A DNA stretch of 64,000 bases from Streptomyces uncialis. Its GTDB lineage: Bacteria > Actinomycetota > Actinomycetes > Streptomycetales > Streptomycetaceae. A program made the position numbers and the translations under genes. The notes under the pieces were generated by a model, which saw only the letters and a list, made by a program, of their open reading frames with translations, was not told the origin of the DNA and made no database searches. Shown here piece by piece: positions 35,372 through 43,659 of this stretch (its first letter is position 1; the number at the start of each line of letters is the position of its first letter). The stretch lies in the NCBI RefSeq assembly GCF_036250755.1, contig NZ_CP109583.1:2418001-2482000 (forward strand), written 5' to 3'.

Positions 35372-35869
35372 TCAGCCTTCGGTGGGGCGGTCCCCGGCCG
35401 GGTCCCAGCCCTGGCCGCGCAGGACCGCCGACACATCGGGGGCCACGTAGTGGTCGCCCTTGAGGACCTTGCCGTCGGCGCGTACCTGGGGTGTGCCGTC
35501 GGGGCCGAGCTTGGTCATGTTGGCGCGATGGATCTCGGCGATCACCTGGTCGAGGTCGATACCGTGGACCAGGGCGGTGCCGTAGGCGATGTAGACCACG
35601 TCCGCCAGTTCATGGGCGATCTTGTCGAGCGGTCCGTCCACGGCGACCTCCGCCACCTCGGCGACCTCCTCGGCCAGCAGGTCGTGCCGGTGGGCGGCGA
35701 GCGTCGGCGGGACCTCGGTGGGAACGCTGCCGGTTTCGAGCCCGAACGCCCGGTGGAACTCCCGGACGAACCGCGCGGGCGACGGGGCGGAGGACGCGGC
35801 GGGGCCGGTGGGGCCGGTGGGGCCGGTGGAACCGATGGGGCCGGTGGGGTCAGCAGATGATGTACGCAC
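35372..35869 (-). CDS. MazG-like/PRA-PH-type NTP pyrophosphohydrolase
   Basis: A 165-aa all-alpha pyrophosphohydrolase. Metal-binding helices are LLAEEVAEVAEVAV and LAHELADVVYIAYG, followed by the conserved HRANMTKLGPDG and ADGKVLKGDHY segments, typical of phage and actinobacterial MazG-like dNTPases. The N-terminus holds a collagen-like Gly-Pro-Thr/Ile/Ala run encoded by a GGGGCCGGT tandem repeat. The start is taken as GTG 35869; a GTG at 35923 would add 18 residues. Together with the gene at 32675 it makes two MazG-like enzymes in 3.2 kb, suggesting nucleotide-pool cleaning here. Confidence 0.85.
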   Translation of the reverse strand: MRTSSADPTGPIGSTGPTGPTGPAASSAPSPARFVREFHRAFGLETGSVPTEVPPTLAAHRHDLLAEEVAEVAEVAVDGPLDKIAHELADVVYIAYGTALVHGIDLDQVIAEIHRANMTKLGPDGTPQVRADGKVLKGDHYVAPDVSAVLRGQGWDPAGDRPTEG

Positions 35870-35977
35870 GGAACGGGAATCTACCGGGACGCGACCACGG
35901 CCGTCGCCGGGCCGGGGAAGCACCCCGACGCCCCATGGGGGCCGAGGGGCGGGAGGGGTGGACGGCGGTACCGAGCG

Positions 35978-36409
35978 CTAGCGGAGCCGTCGTTCGATCT
36001 CCGTGAAGAACGCGGCCGCCAGCCGGACGAAGTCCGCCTCGCGCAGCCGGACCCGGTCCCCCGCGGCGAGCCCCAGCACCGAGGACTGCCGGTCCGCACC
36101 GGGGTCGGCGCGCAGTGTGCCGTCCCCCGTCAGCAGGGCCTCGCTCAGCAGCCGTACCTCTTCGAGGGGGTCGCCGTAGGCGTCGCGGGGTCCGGGCGCG
36201 CGGTGGGCGAAGTGGAGTTCCAGGGCGAGCAGCAGATCGTTGAAGAAGACCGGCTCGAACGCGAGCAGCGAGGTCTGGAAGGCGATCTTCGCCTCCCCGC
36301 CCAGCTCGGCGGCGGTCGCCGCGAGCCGCCGGTACGACGCGACGCGGGCGGCGATCCGGGCGCGGCTGCCGTCGATGTACTCCTGGCCGTAGTGCTGGAC
36401 GCTGGGCAT
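35978..36409 (-). CDS. Conserved hypothetical protein
   Basis: A 143-aa soluble helical protein starting MPSVQHYGQEYIDGSRARIA. I recognise it only as a conserved streptomycete protein without assigned function. It is predicted to be mostly alpha helical, with a middle segment (AFQTSLLAFEPVFFNDLLLA) and no cysteine, signal peptide or membrane span. It lies 108 nt upstream of the MazG-like gene on the same strand. No motif supports a catalytic role. Confidence 0.6.
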   Translation of the reverse strand: MPSVQHYGQEYIDGSRARIAARVASYRRLAATAAELGGEAKIAFQTSLLAFEPVFFNDLLLALELHFAHRAPGPRDAYGDPLEEVRLLSEALLTGDGTLRADPGADRQSSVLGLAAGDRVRLREADFVRLAAAFFTEIERRLR

Positions 36410-36850
36410 GGCGGGCGCCGCCTCCCGTACGGTGACGGACTGCTGGGCCGGGCCCGGGGAGATCCGTCGGCACGCCCCGGACCGGGGGACACCTTCCGTT
36501 GTACACCGCGCGGGCCCGCCGTACCCGTGGCGGCACGGCGGGGTACTGCGGGGTACTGCGGGCGGGGTCCGGAGCGCGGGTCCGGCGGCGTGCGTCCAGG
36601 GGCGCGTGCTCAGGCCGTGCCGGGCGGGGCGGGGCGGGGCGGGTCCGACGGGAGCCCGGGGCGGGGGACGTTCCGTACGCGCACGGTCCCGCACCGCGAG
36701 CGGCACAGGCGCGCGGCGGGCCCCGGTGCGGGCCGCCCGGGAGGACGAAATCGGACTCCAGGGCCGTGTCCGCAGGTCGGGGCGGACGTTGACCGGCATG
36801 TGGATCGCGAGGAGCGCGGACCACATGTCCGAATCTGCTGGAGGTAGACG
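36410..36850. other. 441-bp divergent intergenic region with G-rich tract
   Basis: This lies between the minus-strand hypothetical and the plus-strand secreted protein. It contains a run of GGGGC units at about 36622-36643 with clear G-quadruplex potential and a duplicated GGGGTACTGC. GGAGGTAGAC before 36851 is the ribosome binding site of the next gene. No gene was recognised. Confidence 0.45.
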
Positions 36851-37834
36851 GTGTCACATCGGTGTCGGAGGCTGGGAGTACTGGCCACCGCGGCTCTCGT
36901 TCTGTTGGGTCCCTCGGTCACGCCGACCGCCGTCGCGGCCCCTCGGCCCCTCGGCGGCGCGCACGGGCAGGCCGTCGGTGCGGGTACGGCCGTCGAGGCG
37001 GACCCCGGCTTCGCCGAGCGGCGCCGGGCGGCGCAGAGCGCGGGGCTCATCGACGCCGACGGCAGGGTCCCGGGAAGTCAGCGCGCGGGACTCCGCGCGT
37101 GGCCGCGCGACGACACGGGGTACCGCGTCCGGACCCGGGACCTGGCGTTCCTCGGGCTGAAGTGGCGGCAGGTCGACTGGTGGCGCCGCTACCAGGCGCC
37201 CTTGGGCACCACTCCGCAGCAGTTCAAGGACATGTCGTCGTCCCTGTACACGGCGCTGTGCGGGGCCTGCGAACGTCCCCAGGACTACGACGTACGGCTC
37301 CAGGGATCCTGGGCGTTCTTCTTCTCGGGCCGCCACAAGAACTTCCCGACCGAGCAGGAGCTGGCGGGGCAGCCGGTGGCGCTGGAGCGGTTCCGGGAGT
37401 GGATGGGTTCCACCCCGCCCGCCGAGCGGCCGGCCCGCCGTCCCTTCGAGACGCTGTACAAGCTGGGGGCGCTCGACGAGAAGGGGAAGCCGGTCGGCCC
37501 CAGCGACGGTGACCTCCATGTGTCGTCCGATGTGCTGGTGACCGAGGCCCGTAAGAAGTGGGACGAGCTGAAGAACGACGGAAAGCTGACCGCTGACGAG
37601 CTCCGGACGGGGTTCATCCACCCGAAGTACAGCTTCGTCAACCGGACCGCGGTCCGGGAGGCGTTCCCGGATCTCGCGAAGTGGGCGACCGGGTGGAAGG
37701 AGCGGCTGGGACGTCCTGTCGCGCCCTCGCTGTTCCCCAGCTCCGGACCGCCGGACAAGTCCCAGGAGGGGACCGGGGTGTCCACCCACTACCGGGACTC
37801 CGACTGGGTGGTGGCGTACTCGCCGCAGTCCTGA
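36851..37834 (+). CDS. Secreted protein of unknown function
   Basis: A 327-aa protein starting at GTG 36851 with an excellent GGAGG site. Residues 1-29 form a signal peptide (RRLGVLATAALVLLGPSV, cleavage near AVAAPRP). The mature part has two close cysteines (ALCGACERPQDY) and a repeated type of acidic-basic helical segments in the C-terminal half. I do not recognise the family and see no catalytic motif. It appears monocistronic and ends at a very strong terminator. Confidence 0.65.
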   Translation: MSHRCRRLGVLATAALVLLGPSVTPTAVAAPRPLGGAHGQAVGAGTAVEADPGFAERRRAAQSAGLIDADGRVPGSQRAGLRAWPRDDTGYRVRTRDLAFLGLKWRQVDWWRRYQAPLGTTPQQFKDMSSSLYTALCGACERPQDYDVRLQGSWAFFFSGRHKNFPTEQELAGQPVALERFREWMGSTPPAERPARRPFETLYKLGALDEKGKPVGPSDGDLHVSSDVLVTEARKKWDELKNDGKLTADELRTGFIHPKYSFVNRTAVREAFPDLAKWATGWKERLGRPVAPSLFPSSGPPDKSQEGTGVSTHYRDSDWVVAYSPQS

Positions 37835-37868
37835 TCCCGATCCTGGTCCTGTTCCTGTTCCTGTTCCC

Positions 37869-37914
37869 GGACCGCCGGTGCCCCGAGACCTTGACCTCGG
37901 GGCACCGGCGGTCC
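37869..37914 (+). terminator. Strong 19-bp hairpin terminator
   Basis: Perfect 19-bp arms (37869-37887 and 37896-37914) with an 8-nt loop, between convergent genes, 35 nt after the secreted-protein stop. Confidence 0.85.
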
Positions 37915-37937
37915 GCGCCCACCCGCCTCCGGCGGAC

Positions 37938-37986
37938 GGCTACCGGCTACCGGCTACCGGCTACCGGCTACCGGCTACCGGCTACC
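37938..37986. repeat. Heptamer GGCTACC, 7 tandem copies, containing the M64 peptidase stop
   Basis: Seven perfect copies of GGCTACC. The CTA of the last copy (37982-37984) is the complement of the TAG stop codon of the M64 peptidase gene, so the repeat covers the 3' end of that gene. Confidence 0.9.
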
Positions 37987-39328
37987 GGGCCATGGTCCAG
38001 GTCACCGTGCTGCTCGCGGCTTCCCGTACCTGCGGGTCGCGGATCGCGGAGGTCGTGTCGACCGCCCTCGCCGTGATCGTCCTGCCGTGCCAGTGGCCCC
38101 GGTGCTTGCGGACGCCCAGCTCACGGGGTGTCACCACGCGTTCCCCGCGTGCCTTGCGGACCTCGGCCCCGTCCACGTACCAGCGCAGTTCCACCCGGGC
38201 GATGCCCTTGCGGTCGAAGTCGGCGAGCCGGGCGCGCAGCCGCTGGTCCGACCGGACCGGGCGGTCCGTGGGTGTGGTGGTGGTGAGTGCCTTGGCGTAG
38301 CGGTAGAAGCCGTTGATCATGCCTTCGCGGCCGACGTGGTTGAAGGCGTCGGTGTCGAGCTTGCGCATCAGGGAGTTCTCGGTGGGCCGGTACAGGCCCT
38401 GGGGGTGGTAGCCGCTGCCCTCGTAGGTGCCGACCGTGCCGCCGGCCGGGTCCTGCTCGCCCATCCAGCGCCACCATTTGACGCGGTTGGCGAGCTGGTG
38501 GGGCGCCTGGTGGACGGAGGAGTTGCGGTCGGCGGGCTCGGCGCCCTGGTAGCGGCCGTAGCTGTCGTACGTGTACTCGTCGGCGAGATGGCCGATGGAG
38601 TGGCCGAGTTCGTGGGCCCCGATCAGGGTGGCGCGGTCGTTGTCGGAGGACATGGTGGCGATGCCGTCGTAGCCCACGTCGTTCTGGACGCCGCTGTAGC
38701 CCGCGCCGCCGTACATCGTGGTGTTCGCGAGGACGAAGACGATGTCGGCGGCCGGGGCCCGCGCGGCGTGCGCGCTGACCTTGTCGATGTCGACGCACAG
38801 CAGCCGCTCGATGTCACCGCACCAGAAGTACGAGGACAGCGCCGTGTTCCGTACGACGCCCTTGGTGGGGTCGCCGGACACCCCGGACTCCTGGGAGACG
38901 GCGTCCACGACCCAGATGTTGAACAGGTCGCGGTAGCTCTTGTACGGCTCGATCTGGAAGACGGCCTCGACCTTGGCCCTGGCGTCGGCCTGGAAGTCCC
39001 CCTGCTGGTCGGCGGTGTAGCCGTCGCCCATCACGACGAGGTCCAGCCGGGCGTCGGTGGGGCCGGTGTCCTGGATCGCGCCCACGGCCGCCCGGGCGGG
39101 GGCCCGGTCCGGCGCGGACCGCTTCTGGGCGGTGAGCCTGCCGGGCGCGGAGGCCGGGACCTCGGTGTACCTGCCCTCGGCGTCCGGCGAGGGGAAGTAC
39201 TCGACGGACACCTTCCCGGCGCCCGCGCCGGACGGTTCGGGGGCGGCGGCCGCCGGGCCGGCCGCGGTGGCGGCGACACAGAGCAGCGCGGTCGCGCCGA
39301 CGGCGGCGACGCGGGGACGTATGCGCAC
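37982..39328 (-). CDS. Secreted M64-family zinc metallopeptidase
   Basis: A 448-aa secreted protease. A GTG start at 39328 (AGGAGA upstream) gives a signal peptide (residues 1-28, RVAAVGATALLCVAATAAG). The catalytic domain begins at RLDLVVMGDGYTADQQGDF; the zinc site is GAHELGHSIGHLADEY (HExxHxxGxxxD) near residue 230, as in IgA peptidase M64 enzymes. The C-terminal ~100 residues are a beta-sandwich-like domain. Substrates of streptomycete M64 enzymes are unknown. The stop lies in a heptamer repeat. An AT-rich region with an inverted repeat lies 180 bp upstream, between this gene and the divergent HTH-TPR regulator. Confidence 0.9.
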   Translation of the reverse strand: MRIRPRVAAVGATALLCVAATAAGPAAAAPEPSGAGAGKVSVEYFPSPDAEGRYTEVPASAPGRLTAQKRSAPDRAPARAAVGAIQDTGPTDARLDLVVMGDGYTADQQGDFQADARAKVEAVFQIEPYKSYRDLFNIWVVDAVSQESGVSGDPTKGVVRNTALSSYFWCGDIERLLCVDIDKVSAHAARAPAADIVFVLANTTMYGGAGYSGVQNDVGYDGIATMSSDNDRATLIGAHELGHSIGHLADEYTYDSYGRYQGAEPADRNSSVHQAPHQLANRVKWWRWMGEQDPAGGTVGTYEGSGYHPQGLYRPTENSLMRKLDTDAFNHVGREGMINGFYRYAKALTTTTPTDRPVRSDQRLRARLADFDRKGIARVELRWYVDGAEVRKARGERVVTPRELGVRKHRGHWHGRTITARAVDTTSAIRDPQVREAASSTVTWTMAR

Positions 39329-39732
39329 GGGAGTCTCCTGGGTGCGTGGATCGGGGCGGGGCGTTGCGGGGGGCGGCCACCGGGGTGGCGCGGTCCGGGT
39401 CCGTCCGGGTGGCGGGCGGACCGGACCGCGCCCGGCCGTGGTGAGGCCGGTTGAGGAGCCGGATCGGGCAGGGGGTACGGCCGGGGACGGTACGGGCCGT
39501 ACAGTGCTTAACTGCGTTCTTAAACGCAGTTGAATCACGGCTTAACTTAGAATCGCCGGACGCCGGGCGCAAGGCCCGGAGCGGGTACGGCACGGGGAAG
39601 CACCGTCAGGAACGGTTGGCCCAGGGGAGGTTCCGCCCGGTCCGGAGGGTCGGTCGCGAGAGTGGCCGTCCCGTCGGGCGCGCGGGCCGGGCATCCGTGC
39701 GGCCCTAGGCTGGTGGGGCGTGACGGCACGTC
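39329..39732. promoter_or_regulatory. Divergent promoter region with 9-bp inverted repeat
   Basis: A strikingly AT-rich tract at 39505-39552. It contains a perfect inverted repeat AACTGCGTT-CTTA-AACGCAGTT (39510-39531) and a direct repeat of GCTTAACT on either side. It lies between the divergent M64 peptidase and HTH-TPR genes and is the best candidate operator/promoter for both. Confidence 0.5.
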
Positions 39733-41391
39733 ATGGGCCTGATCGTGGGACGACGGAGCGGGGAGAGGTCGGCAGTGGCGCAGAGGGCGACAGGCAGACG
39801 AACGGCGGACGGACCATCCGGCGGCGGCCCCGCACCGCACCACCCGCCCGGCACGGCCCCGGACACCGCCGGGGACCTCACCGGGGCGGCCGGGGAAGCC
39901 CCGGACACCCCCGACACCGCGCCCGCGCCCGCCGCGGACACCCCGGACACCACGACCGTGACCACTGCGGACACCCCGTACACCCCGAACGACCCGAGCA
40001 ACCCGGAAGCCCCAGCCGCCGCCGACACCCCAGCCGCCCCCGCCGCCCCGGACGGCTCCCCCGGGGCCATCGGCCGCCGGGTGCACCGGCTGCGCGCCGC
40101 GCTCGGGCTGACCCAGCGCCAGCTCGCCGAGCCCGCGTACACCGCCGCGTACATCTCCACCCTGGAGGCCGGGCGGGTCCAGCCCTCCGAGAGGGCGTTG
40201 CGTCATCTCGCCGAACGGCTGGGCAGCAGCTACGAGGAGCTGGCCACCGGACGTCCCGCCCATCTCGCGACCGGGCTGCGGCTGCGGCTCACCGAGGCGC
40301 AGCGCGTCCTCGCCACCCAGGACCCGGCGCGGGCCGCCGAACGGTACGCGGAGCTGGCCAGGGAGGCCGGACGGCACGGGCTGGACCAGGAACGCGCGAC
40401 CGCCCTGGTCGGTCTCGGCCAGTGCGCGCTGGAGACCGGCGAGCTCGACGCGGCCCGTGAGCACTTCGAGGCGGCGGAAGCCGTCCTGACCGGGCTCGGG
40501 GTGCCGCTGCCGCGGCGGGTGCCCGCGATCCGGGGCCGCGCTCTGGCGCATCTGCTGGCCGGAGAACTCCGCTACGCCTGCTACCTGGTCGAGAACGCGC
40601 TCGACGAGCTGAACGCGTCCGGGCTGCACGACCCCGACGCGCTGGTGCTGCTGTACACGGCGGCCATCGGCCCGTACATGGACCTCGGCGCCCACGCGCG
40701 GGCCGCCCAGGCGGCGGAACTCGCGCTCGCGCTCGCCCCCCGGGTGTCGGACCCGGCCCTGGTCGCCCGGATGCACCGGGGGGTCGCCCGTACGCTGATC
40801 GCGGAGGGCCGGGCCGCCGAGGCTGACGCCTCACTGGCCAAGGCCGCCGCCTACTACCAGCAGCTCCAGATCGGCGCGGAGCTCGCCCTGTGCCACTGGA
40901 TGCGCGGCTATGTCCGGGCCCAGGACGGCGATCTGGAGCGTGCGGAGGCCGAACTGCGCACCGCGCGGGACATGCTGACGGCCCGCCGGGCCACCCTCTA
41001 CACCCATCAGGTCGGGGTGGAGCTGGCCGGGGTGCTACACCGGCGCGGCAAGGACACCGAGGCGCAGGCGCTGCTCGGGGAACTGCTCGGGGGGCTGAGC
41101 CCGGAGCGGGGTTCGGTCCACGCGGGCGGCGCGCACCGGCTGCTCGGGCTCATCGCGCAGCGGCGCGGGGACACGGAGAGCGCCGAGGAGCACTACGTAC
41201 GGGCGCTCGCCCTGCTCGAACACGCGGGTGCGGCGGGCGATCTGGCGGACATCTGCCGGCTGCTCGGGGATCTGCTGCGCCGCGCGGGCCGTACCGAGGC
41301 CGCGCTGGACGCGTACCGTACCGGGCTCGGGCATCGCGCGGCCCCCGGCACCACCACTCTCGGGCCCCCGCCCGCGAGCCCTCCGCTGTGA
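39733..41391 (+). CDS. XRE-family HTH regulator with TPR domain
   Basis: A 552-aa protein. Residues about 1-110 are a low-complexity Asp/Thr/Pro/Ala region (repeats of TPDT, TADTP). An XRE-type HTH follows (IGRRVHRLRAALGLTQRQLA and YISTLEAGRVQPSERALRHL). The rest, from about residue 180, is tandem TPR helices (for example AAERYAELAREAGRHGLDQE). This HTH-TPR architecture occurs in quorum-type and secondary-metabolism regulators in streptomycetes. The ATG at 39733 has no strong ribosome binding site, and an internal start is possible since the N-terminal tail is not conserved sequence. It is divergent from the M64 peptidase gene, which it may control. Confidence 0.8.
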   Translation: MGLIVGRRSGERSAVAQRATGRRTADGPSGGGPAPHHPPGTAPDTAGDLTGAAGEAPDTPDTAPAPAADTPDTTTVTTADTPYTPNDPSNPEAPAAADTPAAPAAPDGSPGAIGRRVHRLRAALGLTQRQLAEPAYTAAYISTLEAGRVQPSERALRHLAERLGSSYEELATGRPAHLATGLRLRLTEAQRVLATQDPARAAERYAELAREAGRHGLDQERATALVGLGQCALETGELDAAREHFEAAEAVLTGLGVPLPRRVPAIRGRALAHLLAGELRYACYLVENALDELNASGLHDPDALVLLYTAAIGPYMDLGAHARAAQAAELALALAPRVSDPALVARMHRGVARTLIAEGRAAEADASLAKAAAYYQQLQIGAELALCHWMRGYVRAQDGDLERAEAELRTARDMLTARRATLYTHQVGVELAGVLHRRGKDTEAQALLGELLGGLSPERGSVHAGGAHRLLGLIAQRRGDTESAEEHYVRALALLEHAGAAGDLADICRLLGDLLRRAGRTEAALDAYRTGLGHRAAPGTTTLGPPPASPPL

Positions 41392-41460
41392 GGTGACCCC
41401 CGGCGGGCCAGAAGAGGACGCCCGGCCGGTCGGCCGGCCCGGCGCCCTCGGGAGCGGGTG

Positions 41461-42258
41461 TCAGACGGTCTCGCCGGGCCGCGCGTGGTACCGGGCACCG
41501 ACCACCGCGGCCAGCAGCTCCGCGTCCAGGCCCGTGGGGTCCGCGAGCCGGGTCGGCGCCGTGTACGAGGTGAGCATCGCCTTGGTGATCCGCAGGGCCA
41601 TCGCGGGGCGGCGCACGATCGGCCCGGCCCAGGCCCGTACCGCGGCGTCCAGCGACTCCTCCGGCACCACCTTCTGGAGCACGGACAGCCGGTGGGCCTC
41701 CTCGGCGCGGAACACGCGAGCCGTGAGGACGAGTTCCCGTACCCGTGCCGCGCCGATCTCGTGCAGCAGCCGCGGCAGCGCGCCGCCCCACGCGGTGGGC
41801 ATCCCGAGGGCGAGTTCCGGCAGCCGGAAGGTGGCCGTCTCGGCGCCGACGCGCAGGTCGCAGGCGAGGGCGAGGGCGAGTCCCGCGCCGATGGCCCGTC
41901 CCTGCACCCGGGCGATGGTGACGGCGGGGCTGTCCGTGAGGGCCTCGACCACCCGGCGGGCCTTGGTCCCCATCCGCTGCACCTGACGCCCCGTGGGGTC
42001 GCCCTCCGCCAGGAGTCCGAACTCAGCGCGGTCCCCGCCGAGGCAGAAGTCGTCGCCGGCCGCGGACAGCACGATGACCCGGACCTCGGGGTCCGGGTCC
42101 ACGAGGGCGGCCAGGAGTTCGTCCAGCATCGCCTCGGACACCGCGTTGCCGTTGCCAGGGCTGTCGAGCCGTACCGTGAGAACGGCGTCGTCACGGGTGA
42201 CGGCGACACACCCGGTCCGTGCGGCGGGCGGGAGGGGCGCAGCGATCGCCTCGCTCAT
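41461..42258 (-). CDS. Enoyl-CoA hydratase/isomerase family protein
   Basis: A 265-aa crotonase-fold protein. Its oxyanion-hole strands are DDFCLGGDRAEFG and GRAIGAGLALALACDLR. The glutamate at the usual first catalytic position is at ATFRLPELALGMPTAWGG, and the second position appears non-acidic, so the exact reaction is uncertain. The ATG at 42258 overlaps the P450 stop (ATGA). It is the last gene of the conservon-P450 operon, implying a role linked to P450 chemistry. Confidence 0.85.
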   Translation of the reverse strand: MSEAIAAPLPPAARTGCVAVTRDDAVLTVRLDSPGNGNAVSEAMLDELLAALVDPDPEVRVIVLSAAGDDFCLGGDRAEFGLLAEGDPTGRQVQRMGTKARRVVEALTDSPAVTIARVQGRAIGAGLALALACDLRVGAETATFRLPELALGMPTAWGGALPRLLHEIGAARVRELVLTARVFRAEEAHRLSVLQKVVPEESLDAAVRAWAGPIVRRPAMALRITKAMLTSYTAPTRLADPTGLDAELLAAVVGARYHARPGETV

Positions 42259-43511
42259 ACCGACACGCCCATGGAGGCCACCCGGCGGATCGCCATCCGC
42301 GGCTCGTAGACGGGGGGCGAGGTGACCCGCAGTCCGGGGAAGCGTTTCAACAGTCCGACGAGGAGCGCCCTGGCCTCCAGCCGGGCGAGGGCGGGGCCCA
42401 TGCAGTAGTGGGATCCCGCGCCGAAGCTCAGATGGCTGCCCTGGCGGAGCATGTCGAAGGAGTGCGGGTCCTCGTTGCGCCGGGGGTCGTGGCTGGCCGC
42501 GCCGTACATCACATGCACCATGCTGTCCTTCGGTATCGGTACGCCCGCCAGGACGATGTCCTCCTGGGCGTAGCGGGTGTTGAAACGTATGGGCGGGTCG
42601 TAGCGCAGGACCTCCTCCAGGGCGTGGTCGATGTGTTCGGGGTGGTCGGCGAGCCAGGACCACCGGCCGGGTTCGCGCAGCAGTTGCCAGACCATGCTGG
42701 AGAGGTACGTCGCCGTCGTCTCCAGCGAGGCCAGGGCGATGAAGAAGGTCAGCGCGCGGAGCATCTCGTCGACCACCTCCCGGTCGGGTTCCGCGGCGTC
42801 GAGATCCCGTATCCAGTGGGACACGGTGTCGTCGGCGGGGGCGGCCCGGCGCTCGTCGACGAGTGCGGCGAAGAAGTCCCAGAGTTCCGCGCTGGCGTCG
42901 CAGGCGTCGGCGAGCTGGACCGGGGAGGGCAGGAGTTCCTGCGAGTAGGCCTGGACATGGGCGAGCCGGACCAGCTTCGGGTGGGACTCGGCCGGGATGC
43001 CCAGCCAGCCGCCGACGGTGCTGATCGGGAGCCGTTCCCCGACCAGGTCCGCGTAGTCGGCCTCACCGTGGGCCAGGGCGTCCGACAGCCCGTCGAGCAG
43101 CCGCCCGACGTCCTTCTCGACCTGGTCGGTCAGCGTGTTCATGGTGTCCCGGCCGAAGAGATTGCCCAGGCAGCGTCGCTGGAGCGGGTGGTCGGGGGCG
43201 TTGAGCCGGGTGAGCGTCTTGTTCATGTCCGACGATGCCCGGTTGTGCCAGCGGTAGTTCTCGGGCTGGCGCTCCTGCCACGCGGCGTCGAGCGCGAGCC
43301 AGTTCCTGCCGCGCAGCACCTGGCTGCACGCCTCGTAGCCGGTGACGAGATAGGCGTTCCACGGGGCGGGGACGACGTCGCCCATCGCGTGCAAAGCGTC
43401 GTAGATCCCCGCGGGGTTTGCCTGCCCTTCGGGTGACCGCAGTCGTCGCATCAGGGACACGACGGCACGGCGATCAGATGATATGTCGACTCTTTCACCC
43501 ACGGAAGTCAC
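42255..43511 (-). CDS. Cytochrome P450
   Basis: A 418-aa soluble bacterial P450. Heme ligand loop LSFGAGSHYCMGPALAR near residue 350, K-helix ExxR in ALEEVLRYDPP, and an I-helix with ALASLETTAT in the oxygen-binding groove (acidic/threonine pair shifted by Leu-Glu). The GTG at 43511 has AGGAG 8 nt upstream. It lies 148 nt downstream of the CYP157-like gene. Conservon-linked P450s commonly occur in such pairs (CYP154 or CYP156 with CYP157); which family this one belongs to was not computed. The substrate is unknown. Confidence 0.92.
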   Translation of the reverse strand: MTSVGERVDISSDRRAVVSLMRRLRSPEGQANPAGIYDALHAMGDVVPAPWNAYLVTGYEACSQVLRGRNWLALDAAWQERQPENYRWHNRASSDMNKTLTRLNAPDHPLQRRCLGNLFGRDTMNTLTDQVEKDVGRLLDGLSDALAHGEADYADLVGERLPISTVGGWLGIPAESHPKLVRLAHVQAYSQELLPSPVQLADACDASAELWDFFAALVDERRAAPADDTVSHWIRDLDAAEPDREVVDEMLRALTFFIALASLETTATYLSSMVWQLLREPGRWSWLADHPEHIDHALEEVLRYDPPIRFNTRYAQEDIVLAGVPIPKDSMVHVMYGAASHDPRRNEDPHSFDMLRQGSHLSFGAGSHYCMGPALARLEARALLVGLLKRFPGLRVTSPPVYEPRMAIRRVASMGVSV

Positions 43512-43659
43512 TCAGGGGCTCCTTGAACTGGGAGGGGAGGGGGGCGGGCGAAACCTACCCACCCTCCTACCCAAGTCATGAGCCTCTGAGTGTTGCCTGT
43601 GTCACCTTCCCGGAGAATAGTCGCAGGGCCTCCGTGGATGTGCCCTTCTTGTGCGCTTC

